NCBI GenBank assembly: GCA_003314535.1 | Contig: POSG01000008.1 | Location: 1 to 64,000 of the forward strand | DNA from: Geobacter sp. | Lineage (GTDB): Bacteria > Desulfobacterota > Desulfuromonadia > Geobacterales > Geobacteraceae | Length of the DNA stretch: 64,000 nucleotides | Direction of reading: 5' to 3' | Part shown: positions 53,460-62,748 of the stretch, piece after piece | Layout of the letters: every line of letters starts with the position of its first letter | Position numbering within the stretch: position 1 is the first letter of the stretch | Made by a program: the position numbers and the translations under genes | Notes under the pieces: model-generated | Database searches by the model: none | What the model was told of the DNA's origin: nothing | The model's input: only the letters and a program-made list of their open reading frames with translations

Positions 53460-54488
53460 ATGAATAACGACCAAAACCTGGCCATCATGAAAGCCCTTGC
53501 TGACAAGTCTCGCCTGGCCATTGTCAGTTCCCTCCTGGAAAGACCCCAGTACGTTGAAGAGATTGCCCAGAGACACGGGCTGGCAGCGTCGACCGTCTCC
53601 TTCCACTTGCGCAAGCTGGAAAAAGCCGGCCTCGTCAGCGGGCGCAAGGATCAGTACTACGTCGTATTCCGTACGAACGACGGGATTTTCAACACCACAT
53701 TGCGCGAAATCGTATCTGCCCACCCTGCCCCGAGAGAATTGCAGGACAACCGCATGGAAGCATACCGGCGCAAAGTGCTGGATTCTTTCTTCCGCAACGG
53801 CAGGCTGGAGAAACTGCCTGCCCAGCACAAGAAACGCCTCATCGTGCTGGAACAGTTCGCTCTGCGGTTCGAGCCGGACCGCCGTTACAGCGAACAGGAA
53901 GCAACCGGGCTTATCATGCCTCTTTTCGACGATTACTGCACCATCCGCCGACTCCTGGTGGATGAAGGGCTTGTCCGAAGAGACGGCGCACTCTATTGGC
54001 GTGAAGGCAATCCCGGCGATGCCTCGGCCATGGCGCTTTTTCCTTCACCGGTTATTGACGAAGCGGGAAAAGTCCACAAGGGCTCCGTCCGTTCCATGGC
54101 CAAACGGATGTGCAGGCAGAACCGGCCGGACATGGGTGTCTACCAGATCCGCAATACGGCGAACGGCAGGATCTACGTGGGCAACACCACGAACCTGGAG
54201 GGAATCCGCAACAGCAGGCTTTTCCAGCTCCGCATGGGAAAGGTCGTCTTCAGCAGGGAGCTGCAGAAAGACCTTGACCAGTTCGGGGCCGGGAGTTTCG
54301 AGTTTTCCGTCCTCGAGGTTCTGGATGCAGCTGAATCGGCCAGCAGCAGCGAACGGTCCCTTGCCGCGCTGTACCTGCGCTGGCTGGAAAAGCTGCAACC
54401 CTTCGGCGAACGCGGCTACAACAGCGCCAAGGCCTACCAGCGGGACTTGAATCGGCTGAGGATCCAGGCCGGCAGTGAATCGAAGTGA
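53460..54488 (+). CDS. ArsR-type HTH - DUF2087 - GIY-YIG fusion protein
   Basis: 342 residues. Residues 1-75: winged HTH of ArsR type (LADKSRLAIVSSLLERPQYVEEIAQ, TVSFHLRKLEKAGLV). About 95-180: DUF2087 (RRKVLDSFFRNGRLEKLPAQHKKR, FDDYCTIRRLLVDEGLVRRDG). About 225-300: GIY-YIG nuclease-like domain (GVYQIRNTANGRIYVG, then a helix with Arg and SFEFSVLE). The AGGAG site supports ATG 53460; the longer frame from 53310 runs through the palindrome. A regulator fused to a nuclease-like domain is uncommon. Whether the nuclease centre is active is unclear. The stop overlaps the next frame. Confidence 0.85.
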   Translation: MNNDQNLAIMKALADKSRLAIVSSLLERPQYVEEIAQRHGLAASTVSFHLRKLEKAGLVSGRKDQYYVVFRTNDGIFNTTLREIVSAHPAPRELQDNRMEAYRRKVLDSFFRNGRLEKLPAQHKKRLIVLEQFALRFEPDRRYSEQEATGLIMPLFDDYCTIRRLLVDEGLVRRDGALYWREGNPGDASAMALFPSPVIDEAGKVHKGSVRSMAKRMCRQNRPDMGVYQIRNTANGRIYVGNTTNLEGIRNSRLFQLRMGKVVFSRELQKDLDQFGAGSFEFSVLEVLDAAESASSSERSLAALYLRWLEKLQPFGERGYNSAKAYQRDLNRLRIQAGSESK

Positions 54489-54517
54489 CTGCAAGGCAAG
54501 AAGCGAGGTTCATTCCG

Positions 54518-55234
54518 ATGCCTTCAAATATCGCGGATGAAATCCGCTCACGACTGCACGAACTCGGCGACCCGCAAAAGGCCGAATTCCTGAAACGGTT
54601 CTTCAAGACCGGGCCCGGACAATATGGCGAAGGGGACATTTTCCTCGGTATTCGAGTGCCCGATGTAAGGAAACTGTCACGCCAATATAAATCGATAACA
54701 GCCACGGATGTCGTACCGGTCCTGCGATCCGCCGTCCACGAGGAAAGACTCTTCGCGCTCCTCGTGTTCGTCAGGGAATTCACCAAAGGCAAAAGCGCCG
54801 CCAGGGAAGAAATCTACAACCTTTACCGGGACAACGTGGAGTTTGTTAACAACTGGGACCTCGTGGACCTCTCGGCGCCACCCATCGTGGGCGCTTTCCT
54901 CGAGGACAGGAGCAGGAAGCCTCTCTACCGGATGGCTGAATCCGGGACCCTGTGGGAACGCCGTATCGCGATAATGGCGACCTTCCACTTCATCCGCAGG
55001 CAGCAGTTCGAGGACACGCTGAAGATCTCGAGGATTTTGCTGGACGATGGTGAAGACCTGATACACAAGGCTACGGGGTGGATGCTCCGCGAGGTTGGCA
55101 AGCGTGACGCTGAAAGCGAGGAATCATTCCTGAAGGAGCACTGCCGGCAAATGCCGAGGACCATGCTTCGCTATGCCATAGAAAGGTTTCCGCAGGAAAA
55201 GAGACGGATGTATCTTGACGGTCCGGTCAGTTAG
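54518..55234 (+). CDS. DNA alkylation repair protein, AlkD-like
   Basis: 238 residues of HEAT-like helices. The family pattern is clear: QYGEGDIFLGIRVPDVRKLSRQY near the start, then FVNNWDLVDLSAPPIVGAFL, WERRIAIMATFHFIR and the HKATGWMLREVGKRD motif. AlkD proteins excise N3/N7-alkylated bases. I use ATG 54518 with GAGG upstream; a GTG at 54485 overlapping the upstream stop is an alternative. Adjacent to the HTH-GIY-YIG gene, so damage response is a possible shared theme. Confidence 0.88.
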   Translation: MPSNIADEIRSRLHELGDPQKAEFLKRFFKTGPGQYGEGDIFLGIRVPDVRKLSRQYKSITATDVVPVLRSAVHEERLFALLVFVREFTKGKSAAREEIYNLYRDNVEFVNNWDLVDLSAPPIVGAFLEDRSRKPLYRMAESGTLWERRIAIMATFHFIRRQQFEDTLKISRILLDDGEDLIHKATGWMLREVGKRDAESEESFLKEHCRQMPRTMLRYAIERFPQEKRRMYLDGPVS

Positions 55235-55256
55235 CATCCGTCCGGAATTTCAGGCA

Positions 55257-56291
55257 TCAGCGCCTCCTGGCGAATTTCTTTGCCAGAAATGCCGCCTCTT
55301 CGGTGCGCCCCTGCCGCTGCAGGAGCGGCACTATCCGTTCAGCCGCCTCCCTGGCGTATCTGGGTGAATCGAGGAGCTTCGAAAAGCTCTCGATAGCATT
55401 CAACTCATCATCCAGCAGGGCATACAACTCTCCCTGCATCATCCTTGCCTGGTCCGGTTCCAGATCAGCCTCTATCATCCGTTCAACAACCTGCAATGCT
55501 TCCCGCACCCGGCCGGACTCCGAATATAGCTGAACGAGGCCGATGCGGCAAAGCGGATTGGCTGGATTTATATCAATCGCCTTGAGCAGGAGTTCCTCGC
55601 ACTTTCCCGAATCGCCGTAGTGGAAATGTATGATTGCTTTTTCGTAGTCCAGTATGTCATTTTCCGCATTCGCGGCCAGGTTTTCGAACACCCTGAGCGC
55701 TTCCTCACCATTCCCTTCCAGGTTGTAGAGGCAGCCCCGGGCGAACTCTTCGCCCATCGCGGCATAACGGTCGGGCAGGTCGCCGGGAAGCGTATGGAAA
55801 TAGAGAGCAACCCGGTCTGCACCGGCTATGCCGGCCTCCATGCCCTGCTGGTCTTCGTCTTCGTTTTCGTGTTCGACTTCGTTTCCGCCGCAACTGCTGC
55901 AGTCAAGGGCTTCTTCGATTTGCGACTCCCCGGGAGATCCGGAGCCGAGCTCTTTTTGAAGCCTTTCAGCTTTTTCCCGAAGCGTCGGGTCGTCCGCAAG
56001 TTCCATGATGATGTTCAGGTGTTCCCCGGCCTTTTTTCCGTCCCCGCTGGAAATGGCGTGTTCCGCTTCGGTCAGGTTCAGGCGGCCCAGCATGTTGCCG
56101 GTGTGGGCTATTTTCCGTTGTATCGCGTCGGCCCCGGAAATATCCGCCCTTCCGCTTGCCTCAAGCTTTTCCAGCGCCTCGACATAAGCATTTCTCGCAT
56201 CTGCGAACCGCTCGTCAGCCAGGTATTTGTCGCCCTTTTCCAGGTAATGGGTGTAGTCCTTGCCGAAGCCGAAAAGTTTTTTCAGAAACAT
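55257..56291 (-). CDS. TPR repeat protein
   Basis: 344 residues. TPR-like helical pairs occur near the start (YLEKGDKYLADERFADARNAYVEALEKLE) and in the second half (FHYGDSGKCEELLLKAIDINPANPLCRIGLVQLYSESGRVREALQVVERM). An acidic Glu/Asp linker with two Cys (CSSCGG) lies between. No signal peptide; a cytoplasmic scaffold. Convergent with the AlkD-like gene. Confidence 0.85.
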   Translation of the reverse strand: MFLKKLFGFGKDYTHYLEKGDKYLADERFADARNAYVEALEKLEASGRADISGADAIQRKIAHTGNMLGRLNLTEAEHAISSGDGKKAGEHLNIIMELADDPTLREKAERLQKELGSGSPGESQIEEALDCSSCGGNEVEHENEDEDQQGMEAGIAGADRVALYFHTLPGDLPDRYAAMGEEFARGCLYNLEGNGEEALRVFENLAANAENDILDYEKAIIHFHYGDSGKCEELLLKAIDINPANPLCRIGLVQLYSESGRVREALQVVERMIEADLEPDQARMMQGELYALLDDELNAIESFSKLLDSPRYAREAAERIVPLLQRQGRTEEAAFLAKKFARRR

Positions 56292-56415
56292 GGATTCTCC
56301 TCGAGAATAAAAATCGGGTAATGACTGGAGTAAACCAGGGACATTGTTTTAATACATGAAATGCGTTAAAGCAGTGGCACCGACAGGCGCTGGCACCCCC
56401 TGGCCGATTTCTGCC

Positions 56416-57045
56416 TTACGACCAGAAACCCAGGACTTGCGGGACCCCGACCGCCTCGGGAACGGCGACGTCGATCCAGGGCGCGGGGGTATTCTCTCCC
56501 ACGAGAATGGTGCCCATGCCGAGATCCTTGGCCGTCCGCAGGTTTTCCGGGGCATCGTCCACCATGATGCACCGGGAAGCCGGAACGCCCATCCTGTCAA
56601 GCACGGCATGGTAAGGTTCCGGGCAGGGCTTCGGGAGATACCCTGCCACGCGGATATCGAAGATCTCCTCGAAGGCGCCGGCCAGCCCCAGGGCGGCGAG
56701 GACCCGTTCGCTGTGGTCCAGGGAACTGTTGGTGAAGACCGCCTTCCGCAGGGGCAGCAACAGCAAGGCCCGGCACAGCTCCGGGTCGGGGCGGAGCAGC
56801 CCGTCGAGTTCAATGTCATGGACGAAGGCAAGGTAATCCTCAGGGTCGACTCCGTGGTGCCGCATCAGCCCCTGCATGGTAACACCGTAACGTTTCCAGT
56901 AAGAACGGCGCAAGTCCTCGACCTCATCCTGCGGGATTCCGACCACTTCGATCATGTAGCGATTGATGCGGCGGTCGATCAGGCGAAATACTTCCAGTCC
57001 TGCGGAATAAAGGGTGTTGTCGAGGTCGAAGAGAATGCATTCCAT
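56416..57045 (-). CDS. HAD hydrolase, pyrimidine 5'-nucleotidase-like
   Basis: 209 residues. DxD nucleophile motif ILFDLDNTLYS at the start, Thr/Ser motif VFTNSS, Lys in KPCPEPYHAV, and MVDDAPENL. The pattern with LYSAGLEVF and RSYWKRYG matches the SDT1/pyrimidine nucleotidase subgroup of HAD IA. It dephosphorylates nucleotides or similar small phosphates. I start at ATG 57045; a GTG five codons earlier is possible. No strong ribosome site for either. Confidence 0.83.
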   Translation of the reverse strand: MECILFDLDNTLYSAGLEVFRLIDRRINRYMIEVVGIPQDEVEDLRRSYWKRYGVTMQGLMRHHGVDPEDYLAFVHDIELDGLLRPDPELCRALLLLPLRKAVFTNSSLDHSERVLAALGLAGAFEEIFDIRVAGYLPKPCPEPYHAVLDRMGVPASRCIMVDDAPENLRTAKDLGMGTILVGENTPAPWIDVAVPEAVGVPQVLGFWS

Positions 57046-57163
57046 GATTTTATCTCGCACAAGAGGAGGATTTTTTCCAGTTTATGTGAAATGGAAAAAT
57101 ATGTCACCGGTTTTATCGAATGAAGGATGCTGTCACCGGAAGTTGAATTAACGTCACAAGCAT

Positions 57164-57183
57164 GACCGGCCTTCGGGCCGGTC
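57164..57183. terminator. TTCG-capped hairpin downstream of serine-hydrolase gene
   Basis: GACCGGCC and GGCCGGTC form a perfect 8-bp stem capped by TTCG, an unusually stable loop. It sits after the stop of the minus-strand lipoprotein gene. The following bases are not T-rich, so termination strength is uncertain. Confidence 0.55.
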
Positions 57184-57248
57184 GTAGCGTTGGTTGAAAA
57201 CTTCACGTTGTAATCTTTTGTCGCCAATGAATTCTCGGCGCCATACCT

Positions 57249-59048
57249 TTAATCGCGCTTCTTTCTGAGCAAATACCCCGAATAGCGCAGTAGCTCCTCA
57301 CCCCCAACGTTTACTACCCGAATCGTCTCACCCATGTTGCGCCCCAACCCATACGTTATCGCTTCCGTGTCAGAGAGCGGTGTAATGGCTTTGCCCATCC
57401 TGCCATCTAGAAAGAGCGGCACGGTGTAATCCATGATAAGCAGACCGTTATCCTGCCTGAGGCACAAATTGTCGATCAGCACGGCATCGTCGTCGCGGTT
57501 AATGATTTCATACTCACCGGTGCGCCGCACCCATTTCTCGGGTATCGGCACAAGCTTAATCCGTTCGCCGAGCAGCAATTCCTGTCCAAGGGAACGAACA
57601 TTCAATATGTCGTGCCCTGCCACGCATGCAACGGAAAAACCATCATAGTCCATCTGCCCAAGGCTGATCGGGAAGAGCCCCAGCAGTCTGTATTGCAGAC
57701 CGAGCAGACCATCGACGCGTGGCACCAGGCGCACGGCTTTGCCCATGACCTCTGTGCGCAGGTAATCCGCCTGCCTGGTAACGTTGATGACACCCGCAAT
57801 AGTGGCGTACCGACCTTCGAACGCCTGCAAGTTCTCCTTTGGCAGGGAACCCGTTCTCGGTTTAACCTGTTTCTGCGCATGTTGCCGGATACCGGACTTG
57901 GCTTCGAAGGCCAGCTTTAACGCTTCCGTGGCGACATTGCCGACCACTTCCCCAGCGGTTGCTGAATTGGACAGGACCACCACCCCCAGTTTCTGCTCTG
58001 GCAGAACGATCATCTGGCTGCGATGATAAAGGGTGGCCCCGTCGTGCTGGGCAACCGGTCCGGTTTTCTTCACATCAATGCCGCTCAACGAACCCAGAAA
58101 CCAGCCGAGTCCGATGCGGAGATCCAGATCCAGCGGAACTTCAGCATTTTGGGGGCGCAGCATCTCAGCCAAGGTTTCGGGTTTGATGATCTGTCGTTCT
58201 CCGACGCGGCCTCCAGCAAAGACCATCTTCATGAAGCGAGAGAGATCGAGTACCGTGGAGTTCAACCCCCCGGCTGGAACGACCCGCAAAGGGAGCTCAT
58301 TGGCCTCTGCCCCTTTACGATAGGCTTTGGCCGCCAACAGAGAGTGGTCAGGTGCGGGATCGAACTTTGAATGGGCCATTCCCAGCGGTTGCAACAGCGA
58401 TACGGTCAGGTGGGTGCAAAAGTCATGGCCACTGACCTTTTCCAGTGCATGACCAAGAATGGTCACCCCGACATTGGAATAGGAATAAACGTAGTTGGGC
58501 GGATAGGCAGCATACTCATCCCTGAGCAGCTTCACATCGTTCTCAAACGGTTCCGGGCTTTTGTTCCACATCCCCTTTAGCAGCTCGGAAGGAAGCCCGG
58601 AATGATGGGTCATGATGGAGCGTGGCGTTATGGGACCGGTATCAGTGAAACGGCTCTTTATGGAGAACTCAGGAAGGTAGCTCTGCAGCGGCTTATTGAT
58701 GTCAATTTTGCCTTGTTCTGCCAACTGCATTACTGCCGTGGCCGTGAACAACTTGGAGATGGAGCCGACCCGATAGACGGTCTCCGGAGTGGCAGGGACA
58801 TTGCCGGCCTTGTCCGCATAGCCGAAACCTTCCGACCATACCACCTTCTGATCGTCTACCAGGGCGATGCTGAGTCCGGTCACATCGTTCTTTTTCATCT
58901 CTTTTTTTATCAGCCAGGACATGTACTCTTTCGTATAGCTGTAATCTCCCCGTACTTGTGTTTCCGGCTGTGTCGGCATGGTTGAACAACCGCCAAGAAC
59001 AATAATCGCCAGAAAGATACAAACCCATATTTTCGATTTATTCCTCAT
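57249..59048 (-). CDS. Serine-hydrolase (beta-lactamase/PBP4-class C type) lipoprotein
   Basis: 599 residues. Signal peptide with lipobox VLGGC (C21). The class C beta-lactamase fold shows the catalytic S96-x-x-K99 in VGSISKLFT, Y-S-N in VYSYSNVG, and H-x-G-like QHDGATLYH. A ~200-residue C-terminal beta domain follows, as in esterase/D-aminopeptidase relatives. It probably acts on peptides or esters in the envelope rather than on drugs. ATG 59048 is used; the ribosome site is weak. An IS3 fragment lies just upstream and may have changed its promoter. Confidence 0.87.
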   Translation of the reverse strand: MRNKSKIWVCIFLAIIVLGGCSTMPTQPETQVRGDYSYTKEYMSWLIKKEMKKNDVTGLSIALVDDQKVVWSEGFGYADKAGNVPATPETVYRVGSISKLFTATAVMQLAEQGKIDINKPLQSYLPEFSIKSRFTDTGPITPRSIMTHHSGLPSELLKGMWNKSPEPFENDVKLLRDEYAAYPPNYVYSYSNVGVTILGHALEKVSGHDFCTHLTVSLLQPLGMAHSKFDPAPDHSLLAAKAYRKGAEANELPLRVVPAGGLNSTVLDLSRFMKMVFAGGRVGERQIIKPETLAEMLRPQNAEVPLDLDLRIGLGWFLGSLSGIDVKKTGPVAQHDGATLYHRSQMIVLPEQKLGVVVLSNSATAGEVVGNVATEALKLAFEAKSGIRQHAQKQVKPRTGSLPKENLQAFEGRYATIAGVINVTRQADYLRTEVMGKAVRLVPRVDGLLGLQYRLLGLFPISLGQMDYDGFSVACVAGHDILNVRSLGQELLLGERIKLVPIPEKWVRRTGEYEIINRDDDAVLIDNLCLRQDNGLLIMDYTVPLFLDGRMGKAITPLSDTEAITYGLGRNMGETIRVVNVGGEELLRYSGYLLRKKRD

Positions 59049-59127
59049 GTTGTCACCACAGCCACTGATTATATTTTGTTCAACTGCTCGGCATATGACC
59101 TGCCGCCCAACTTCTTCGGTGGGCGGC

Positions 59128-59283
59128 GTCAATGCGTATCGTTGGGTCATTGAAAGCTGGCGACAAGACTACAATTCAGAAAGGCCGCACAGCTCTCTGA
59201 ACGACATGACCCCTGAAGAATTTGTGAATTCTTGCAAACGGCATCACAACACCAAAAACACTAACCGAAACCTGGCTCTATAA
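59128..59283 (+). pseudogene. IS3-family transposase remnant (C-terminal end)
   Basis: The frame encodes WRQDYNSERPHSSLNDMTPEEFV and ends NRNLAL, the C-terminus of IS3-type integrase-core transposases. The catalytic core is missing. The element's right inverted repeat appears as TGGGGGAGGGTCAC at 59285-59298, two bases past the stop. Everything to the left is replaced by the serine-hydrolase promoter region. Confidence 0.85.
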
Positions 59284-59284
59284 A

Positions 59285-59298
59285 TGGGGGAGGGTCAC
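59285..59298. repeat. Likely right inverted repeat of the IS3 remnant
   Basis: TGGGGGAGGGTCAC directly after the transposase stop codon has the look and place of an IS3-family terminal repeat. No matching left end is seen. Confidence 0.5.
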
Positions 59299-59315
59299 AT
59301 TTTATATGCAAATAA

Positions 59316-59355
59316 AAAAGCCACCTGCCGGGGTATCCAGGCATTGGTGGCTTTT
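59316..59355. terminator. Bidirectional terminator hairpin
   Basis: AAAAGCCACC pairs with GGTGGCTTTT around a 20-base loop. T-runs follow on both strands; the minus-strand tail (TTTTTTATT) is better, so it suits the small membrane-protein gene at 59546. Confidence 0.7.
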
Positions 59356-59545
59356 ATCATTGCAAGTATTCCGGTTTTTGTTCGTCGTATTTGTCCATCG
59401 GCATCTCCCAAAAAAACACGGCAAACTGCGGGAATATTAAGTCTTGCAAGAACATGGACAATGTTTCCGCTAATAAATCATTTCATACCTGAACGACACC
59501 TCATTTTATACCAGACCCACCCCCAACACCATTAAATTTTTTCAA
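59356..59545. other. Intergenic, no gene
   Basis: About 190 AT-rich bases between the terminator and the small membrane-protein gene. Nothing recognisable beyond low-complexity sequence. Confidence 0.4.
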
Positions 59546-59821
59546 TTAAGGAGCGACAGATTGCTTCAGCCCTCCAAGGAGCAAGAAAAGTAAGAAAAAA
59601 CAGTACATCCCGATGGTTATCAGCTTTTTCCCATCTCCTCGATCAGCTCCCGATGCATAAGTTTTTCCCAAACTTCCTTGCGGTGCACGGGTCTCCTCGT
59701 CTTGGATAGGGAGCCGATGCAGATATGCACGGTAAATGAACGAGGGGTAATCCAGATCACGGCGTTGCTGACAGCTTTCGTCAAACTCTCTCAGCATACC
59801 TTCTGCAGTGAACAGCGCCAC
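59546..59821 (-). CDS. Small protein with C-terminal membrane segment
   Basis: Up to 91 residues. A soluble N-terminal half (MLREFDESCQQRRDLDYPSFIYRAYLHRL) and one hydrophobic segment near the end (IGMYCFFLLFLLLGGL), a tail-anchored layout. The start is doubtful: GTG 59821 has no ribosome site, while an in-frame ATG eight codons later follows AGAAGG closely. A terminator downstream supports expression. No family recognised. Confidence 0.45.
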   Translation of the reverse strand: MALFTAEGMLREFDESCQQRRDLDYPSFIYRAYLHRLPIQDEETRAPQGSLGKTYASGADRGDGKKLITIGMYCFFLLFLLLGGLKQSVAP

Positions 59822-59878
59822 CTAACATGATCCGACCAAGCAGGAACTTGCCGCCGGTTTCGTGCCCTGATCAGGACA

Positions 59879-60424
59879 TCACCCTTCCACGCCATCCCGA
59901 TCATCTTCAAGCCTGGCATGAAACAGGGTCCGCCATTGCGACGTATCGCGCCACCCCTCCTCCAGGTTGCCGGGAGAAACGATCTTCACCCGGTCGAAGC
60001 GAATCCGGGATGCGCCGAGAACCAGGTTTTTCGCCAGGGCGGTCTTGTCGCGAAGCGGCATGTCGCTGTAGAGAAGGCTCAAGTGGGGAGAGAGTTCATA
60101 CCCGGATTCCATTCCGAGCCCGTCCCGAATCCGCGCATTGACCTCAGCCGGGACGGGATTTTCTTCGAAGGCGATGAACAGGCTCCGGAAATACTCTTCG
60201 CGGCATTCGATCCCCTTGACATCAAGGGTAAACGGCCCTATACCCTGCGTGGCAGCGGATAGTGCCACCTTCAGTGCGCCCATGTCGCGAAGATCCCCCG
60301 AATAAAGGGTGACATGGGGCTCGAAAGGATGGCCGCCATGTTTCCCGCACAATTCCCGGATCAGGGTTTCGAGGTAGGCGAAATCGGGTTCGGAAGGTGT
60401 CAGGAATATGGAATACCTTTGCAT
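59879..60424 (-). CDS. 2H phosphoesterase, cyclic phosphodiesterase-like
   Basis: 181 residues. Two HxT/S motifs typical of 2H phosphoesterases: PHVTLYSG (H37, T39) and PHLSLLYSD (about 112-120). The layout, with SIFLTPSEPDFAYLETLI at the start, matches the plant/yeast cyclic nucleotide phosphodiesterase (CPDase) group, which open 2',3'- or 1'',2''-cyclic phosphates. It may act in RNA repair or tRNA-splicing by-product removal. It is the gene after the hybrid kinase, on the same strand. Confidence 0.85.
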   Translation of the reverse strand: MQRYSIFLTPSEPDFAYLETLIRELCGKHGGHPFEPHVTLYSGDLRDMGALKVALSAATQGIGPFTLDVKGIECREEYFRSLFIAFEENPVPAEVNARIRDGLGMESGYELSPHLSLLYSDMPLRDKTALAKNLVLGASRIRFDRVKIVSPGNLEEGWRDTSQWRTLFHARLEDDRDGVEG

Positions 60425-60474
60425 GGTTTACCTGTATCTGCGGAATCCAGTTTACCTTGTCACCCTTTTCCGCT

Positions 60475-62748
60475 TCATGCGGGTGCCGTCATCAGCTGGT
60501 TGACGCTCGAGAGGAAAGAGTTCGCGGAAAACGGCTTGGCGATGAATTTGAATGGCTGCCCCGAGTCATTGCCGAACAGGATGTCCTGTTCAGCATAGCC
60601 GGACATGAACAGCACCTTGACATCCGGCTGCAGCTGCAGAAGCTGCTTGTAGAGTTCCGGACCGTTCATCTGCGGCATGACCACATCCGAGACAAGGAGA
60701 TCGATGGGTCTCGATCGCTTTCGGGCCTGGGAAAGGGCCGATTCGGGAGTGTCTGCGGCCATGACGACGAGACCCAGGCTGTCCAGAAGCTCCCTCGCAA
60801 TTTCCAGCACCATGGGATTGTCTTCGACCAGGAGCACGGTGCCTGAGGAAACCAGCTCAGGACGGCATGGCGTTGCCGGCTGCTTGCCGGCCGTCTCCCG
60901 GGCCGCGGCCTCCGGCAGGAATATGCGGAAAATGGTTCCGCGTCCCTGCCGGCTCTCCACCTCGATGTGCCCGCCATGCTGCTTGACTATCCCGTAGACC
61001 GTCGACAGCCCAAGGCCGGTGCCTCTGCCGACAGGTTTCGTGGTAAAAAAAGGATCGAAGATCTGGCCGGCAACGGCATCATCCATTCCGCAGCCGTCAT
61101 CTCCGAAAGTCAGCACGATGAAACTTCCGGCGCCGGCTTGCGGGTCAAGGACGAGCGGCCCGCCCTGCGGAGCCATGTGTCCGGTCTCTATGTTGATCAC
61201 ACCGGTGCCGTCAATGGCGTCCTGGGCGTTCACCGCCAGGTTGAGCAGGATCTGCTCGATCTGGGTGCGGTTCACCAGCAGCGGGCATTCGGCAGCGCAC
61301 GGATTGCAGCGTATTTCAATGTCTTCCCGTATGGTCCGGCGCAGGATCACCATGAAGCTGTCGATTATTTCATTCAGATCATGCCATGCCGTATCGACCG
61401 CCTGCCTGCTGCTGAAGCTCAGGATCTGCTTCACCAGCTCGGCTGCCTTCCCTGCCGCATCACGGATCGTCACGGCGCGCCGGTGGACCGGATCGCCGTG
61501 AAGCGCAGCGGAGATGAGCAGCTCAGAGGCCCCCATGATCGGCGTCAGCAGGTTGTTGAAGTCGTGGGCGATGCCCCCGGCAAGCAGACCGATGCTTTCC
61601 AGCTTCTGGCGCTGCATGACCTGCTGCTGCAGCTGACGGCGCTCGGTGACGTCCTGCCCGACGCAGAGAATTTCACTGATTTCGCCGGTGCACGTACTGA
61701 TCGGTTGCGTCGACCAGCCGATCCAGGCCCGCCTGCCGTCCCTGCCCACGATTTCCCCTTCGAATGACCGGCAGGGGTCGGAGGGAGACCAGGATGGCTG
61801 CGGATGAATGGCATGCAGTCCGCCGGCAACGGTTTCAGGGTCCATGAGGCCGTCGATATTCCTGCCGATCAATTCCTCGCGGTCGTAACCGAAAAACATT
61901 TCGGCGAACTCGTTGACATAGGTTATTTCCCCCGAGGGCGTCATCCTCAGGATGATGCAATTGACATGCTCTACGAGCTGGCGGTATCGCTCCTCGCTCC
62001 GCTGGAGCGCATCCTGGGCCGTGATGGTTTCATCGAGCTGCCTGCGCAGCTTTTCTTCGGTTGCGGCGAGGTTCTTGTTGCTCCTGAGGAGATCGTTTTC
62101 AGTTCGCATGCGGCCGTCTATTTCCCGCTCCAGCTTCAGGTTCAGCACCTTGAGGCGGTCCTGCTCCCGCAGGTAGGTGTTGAGGACCACCCAAAGCACC
62201 AGGATGATGCTCAGGGAACCTATGATCATTCCGACTATCAGGTCCATGGTTCTGGCAAAAGCGCTGATATAAGGGATGACGAGCCACGGGAAGGCATGGG
62301 ACAGGGCAATCAGCAGGCATCCGTTTGCGACTATGGCCGTCGTGACGAGCCATCGTTTCCAGCCGCGGAATATGATAAGGGGATACATGCAGACCGGGGG
62401 GAGGAAGTAGGGCACACTCCCGTCGTTGCCACCGTTCAGGAACCAGGTGATGTTGATGGTTGCCAGCATGATGACCAGCAGGGTCCAGACATGGTTGTTT
62501 CCCTTCCGCGCGGCCCGATACAGCGTTAATGATACCCCGCCGAACAGTGCTATGGGAGCGTTGACCATGTGGGGAATGCCCTGCAAGACGTTCGCCGGTA
62601 TAAGAACGAAAAATATCAGCAGGGACAAGGTAAGGCAGATGATCCTGAAAAGACGGCGCTCCAGGCCGGGGTCGCGTTCCGGCGAAAAAGAATACTCGGA
62701 GAGGATTTCATGCGTCACATTCATGAATGCTGTGGAAAGTTTTTGCAT
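60475..62748 (-). CDS. Hybrid sensor histidine kinase with PAS and receiver domains
   Basis: 757 residues. The N-terminal ~200 hold five or six membrane helices (MASE-like sensor), a coiled coil, a PAS domain (IILRMTPSGEITYVNEFAEMFFGYDREELIG) with PAC, HisKA-type H box GIAHDFNNLLTPI, N box LNLAVNAQDA, G boxes DDGCGMDD and GRGTGLGL, and a C-terminal receiver with Asp in LLVSDVVMPQMNG. The H box is of the FNNLL type, common in hybrid kinases without cognate DNA-binding regulators. GGGGAAAAG precedes ATG 62748; the upstream frame of 57 residues is not used. Confidence 0.9.
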   Translation of the reverse strand: MQKLSTAFMNVTHEILSEYSFSPERDPGLERRLFRIICLTLSLLIFFVLIPANVLQGIPHMVNAPIALFGGVSLTLYRAARKGNNHVWTLLVIMLATINITWFLNGGNDGSVPYFLPPVCMYPLIIFRGWKRWLVTTAIVANGCLLIALSHAFPWLVIPYISAFARTMDLIVGMIIGSLSIILVLWVVLNTYLREQDRLKVLNLKLEREIDGRMRTENDLLRSNKNLAATEEKLRRQLDETITAQDALQRSEERYRQLVEHVNCIILRMTPSGEITYVNEFAEMFFGYDREELIGRNIDGLMDPETVAGGLHAIHPQPSWSPSDPCRSFEGEIVGRDGRRAWIGWSTQPISTCTGEISEILCVGQDVTERRQLQQQVMQRQKLESIGLLAGGIAHDFNNLLTPIMGASELLISAALHGDPVHRRAVTIRDAAGKAAELVKQILSFSSRQAVDTAWHDLNEIIDSFMVILRRTIREDIEIRCNPCAAECPLLVNRTQIEQILLNLAVNAQDAIDGTGVINIETGHMAPQGGPLVLDPQAGAGSFIVLTFGDDGCGMDDAVAGQIFDPFFTTKPVGRGTGLGLSTVYGIVKQHGGHIEVESRQGRGTIFRIFLPEAAARETAGKQPATPCRPELVSSGTVLLVEDNPMVLEIARELLDSLGLVVMAADTPESALSQARKRSRPIDLLVSDVVMPQMNGPELYKQLLQLQPDVKVLFMSGYAEQDILFGNDSGQPFKFIAKPFSANSFLSSVNQLMTAPA

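Noticed and set aside
58978-59127. N-terminal part of the frame containing the IS3 remnant
   Set aside because: This part is antisense to the serine-hydrolase start and unlike transposases; similarity begins only at about 59128.
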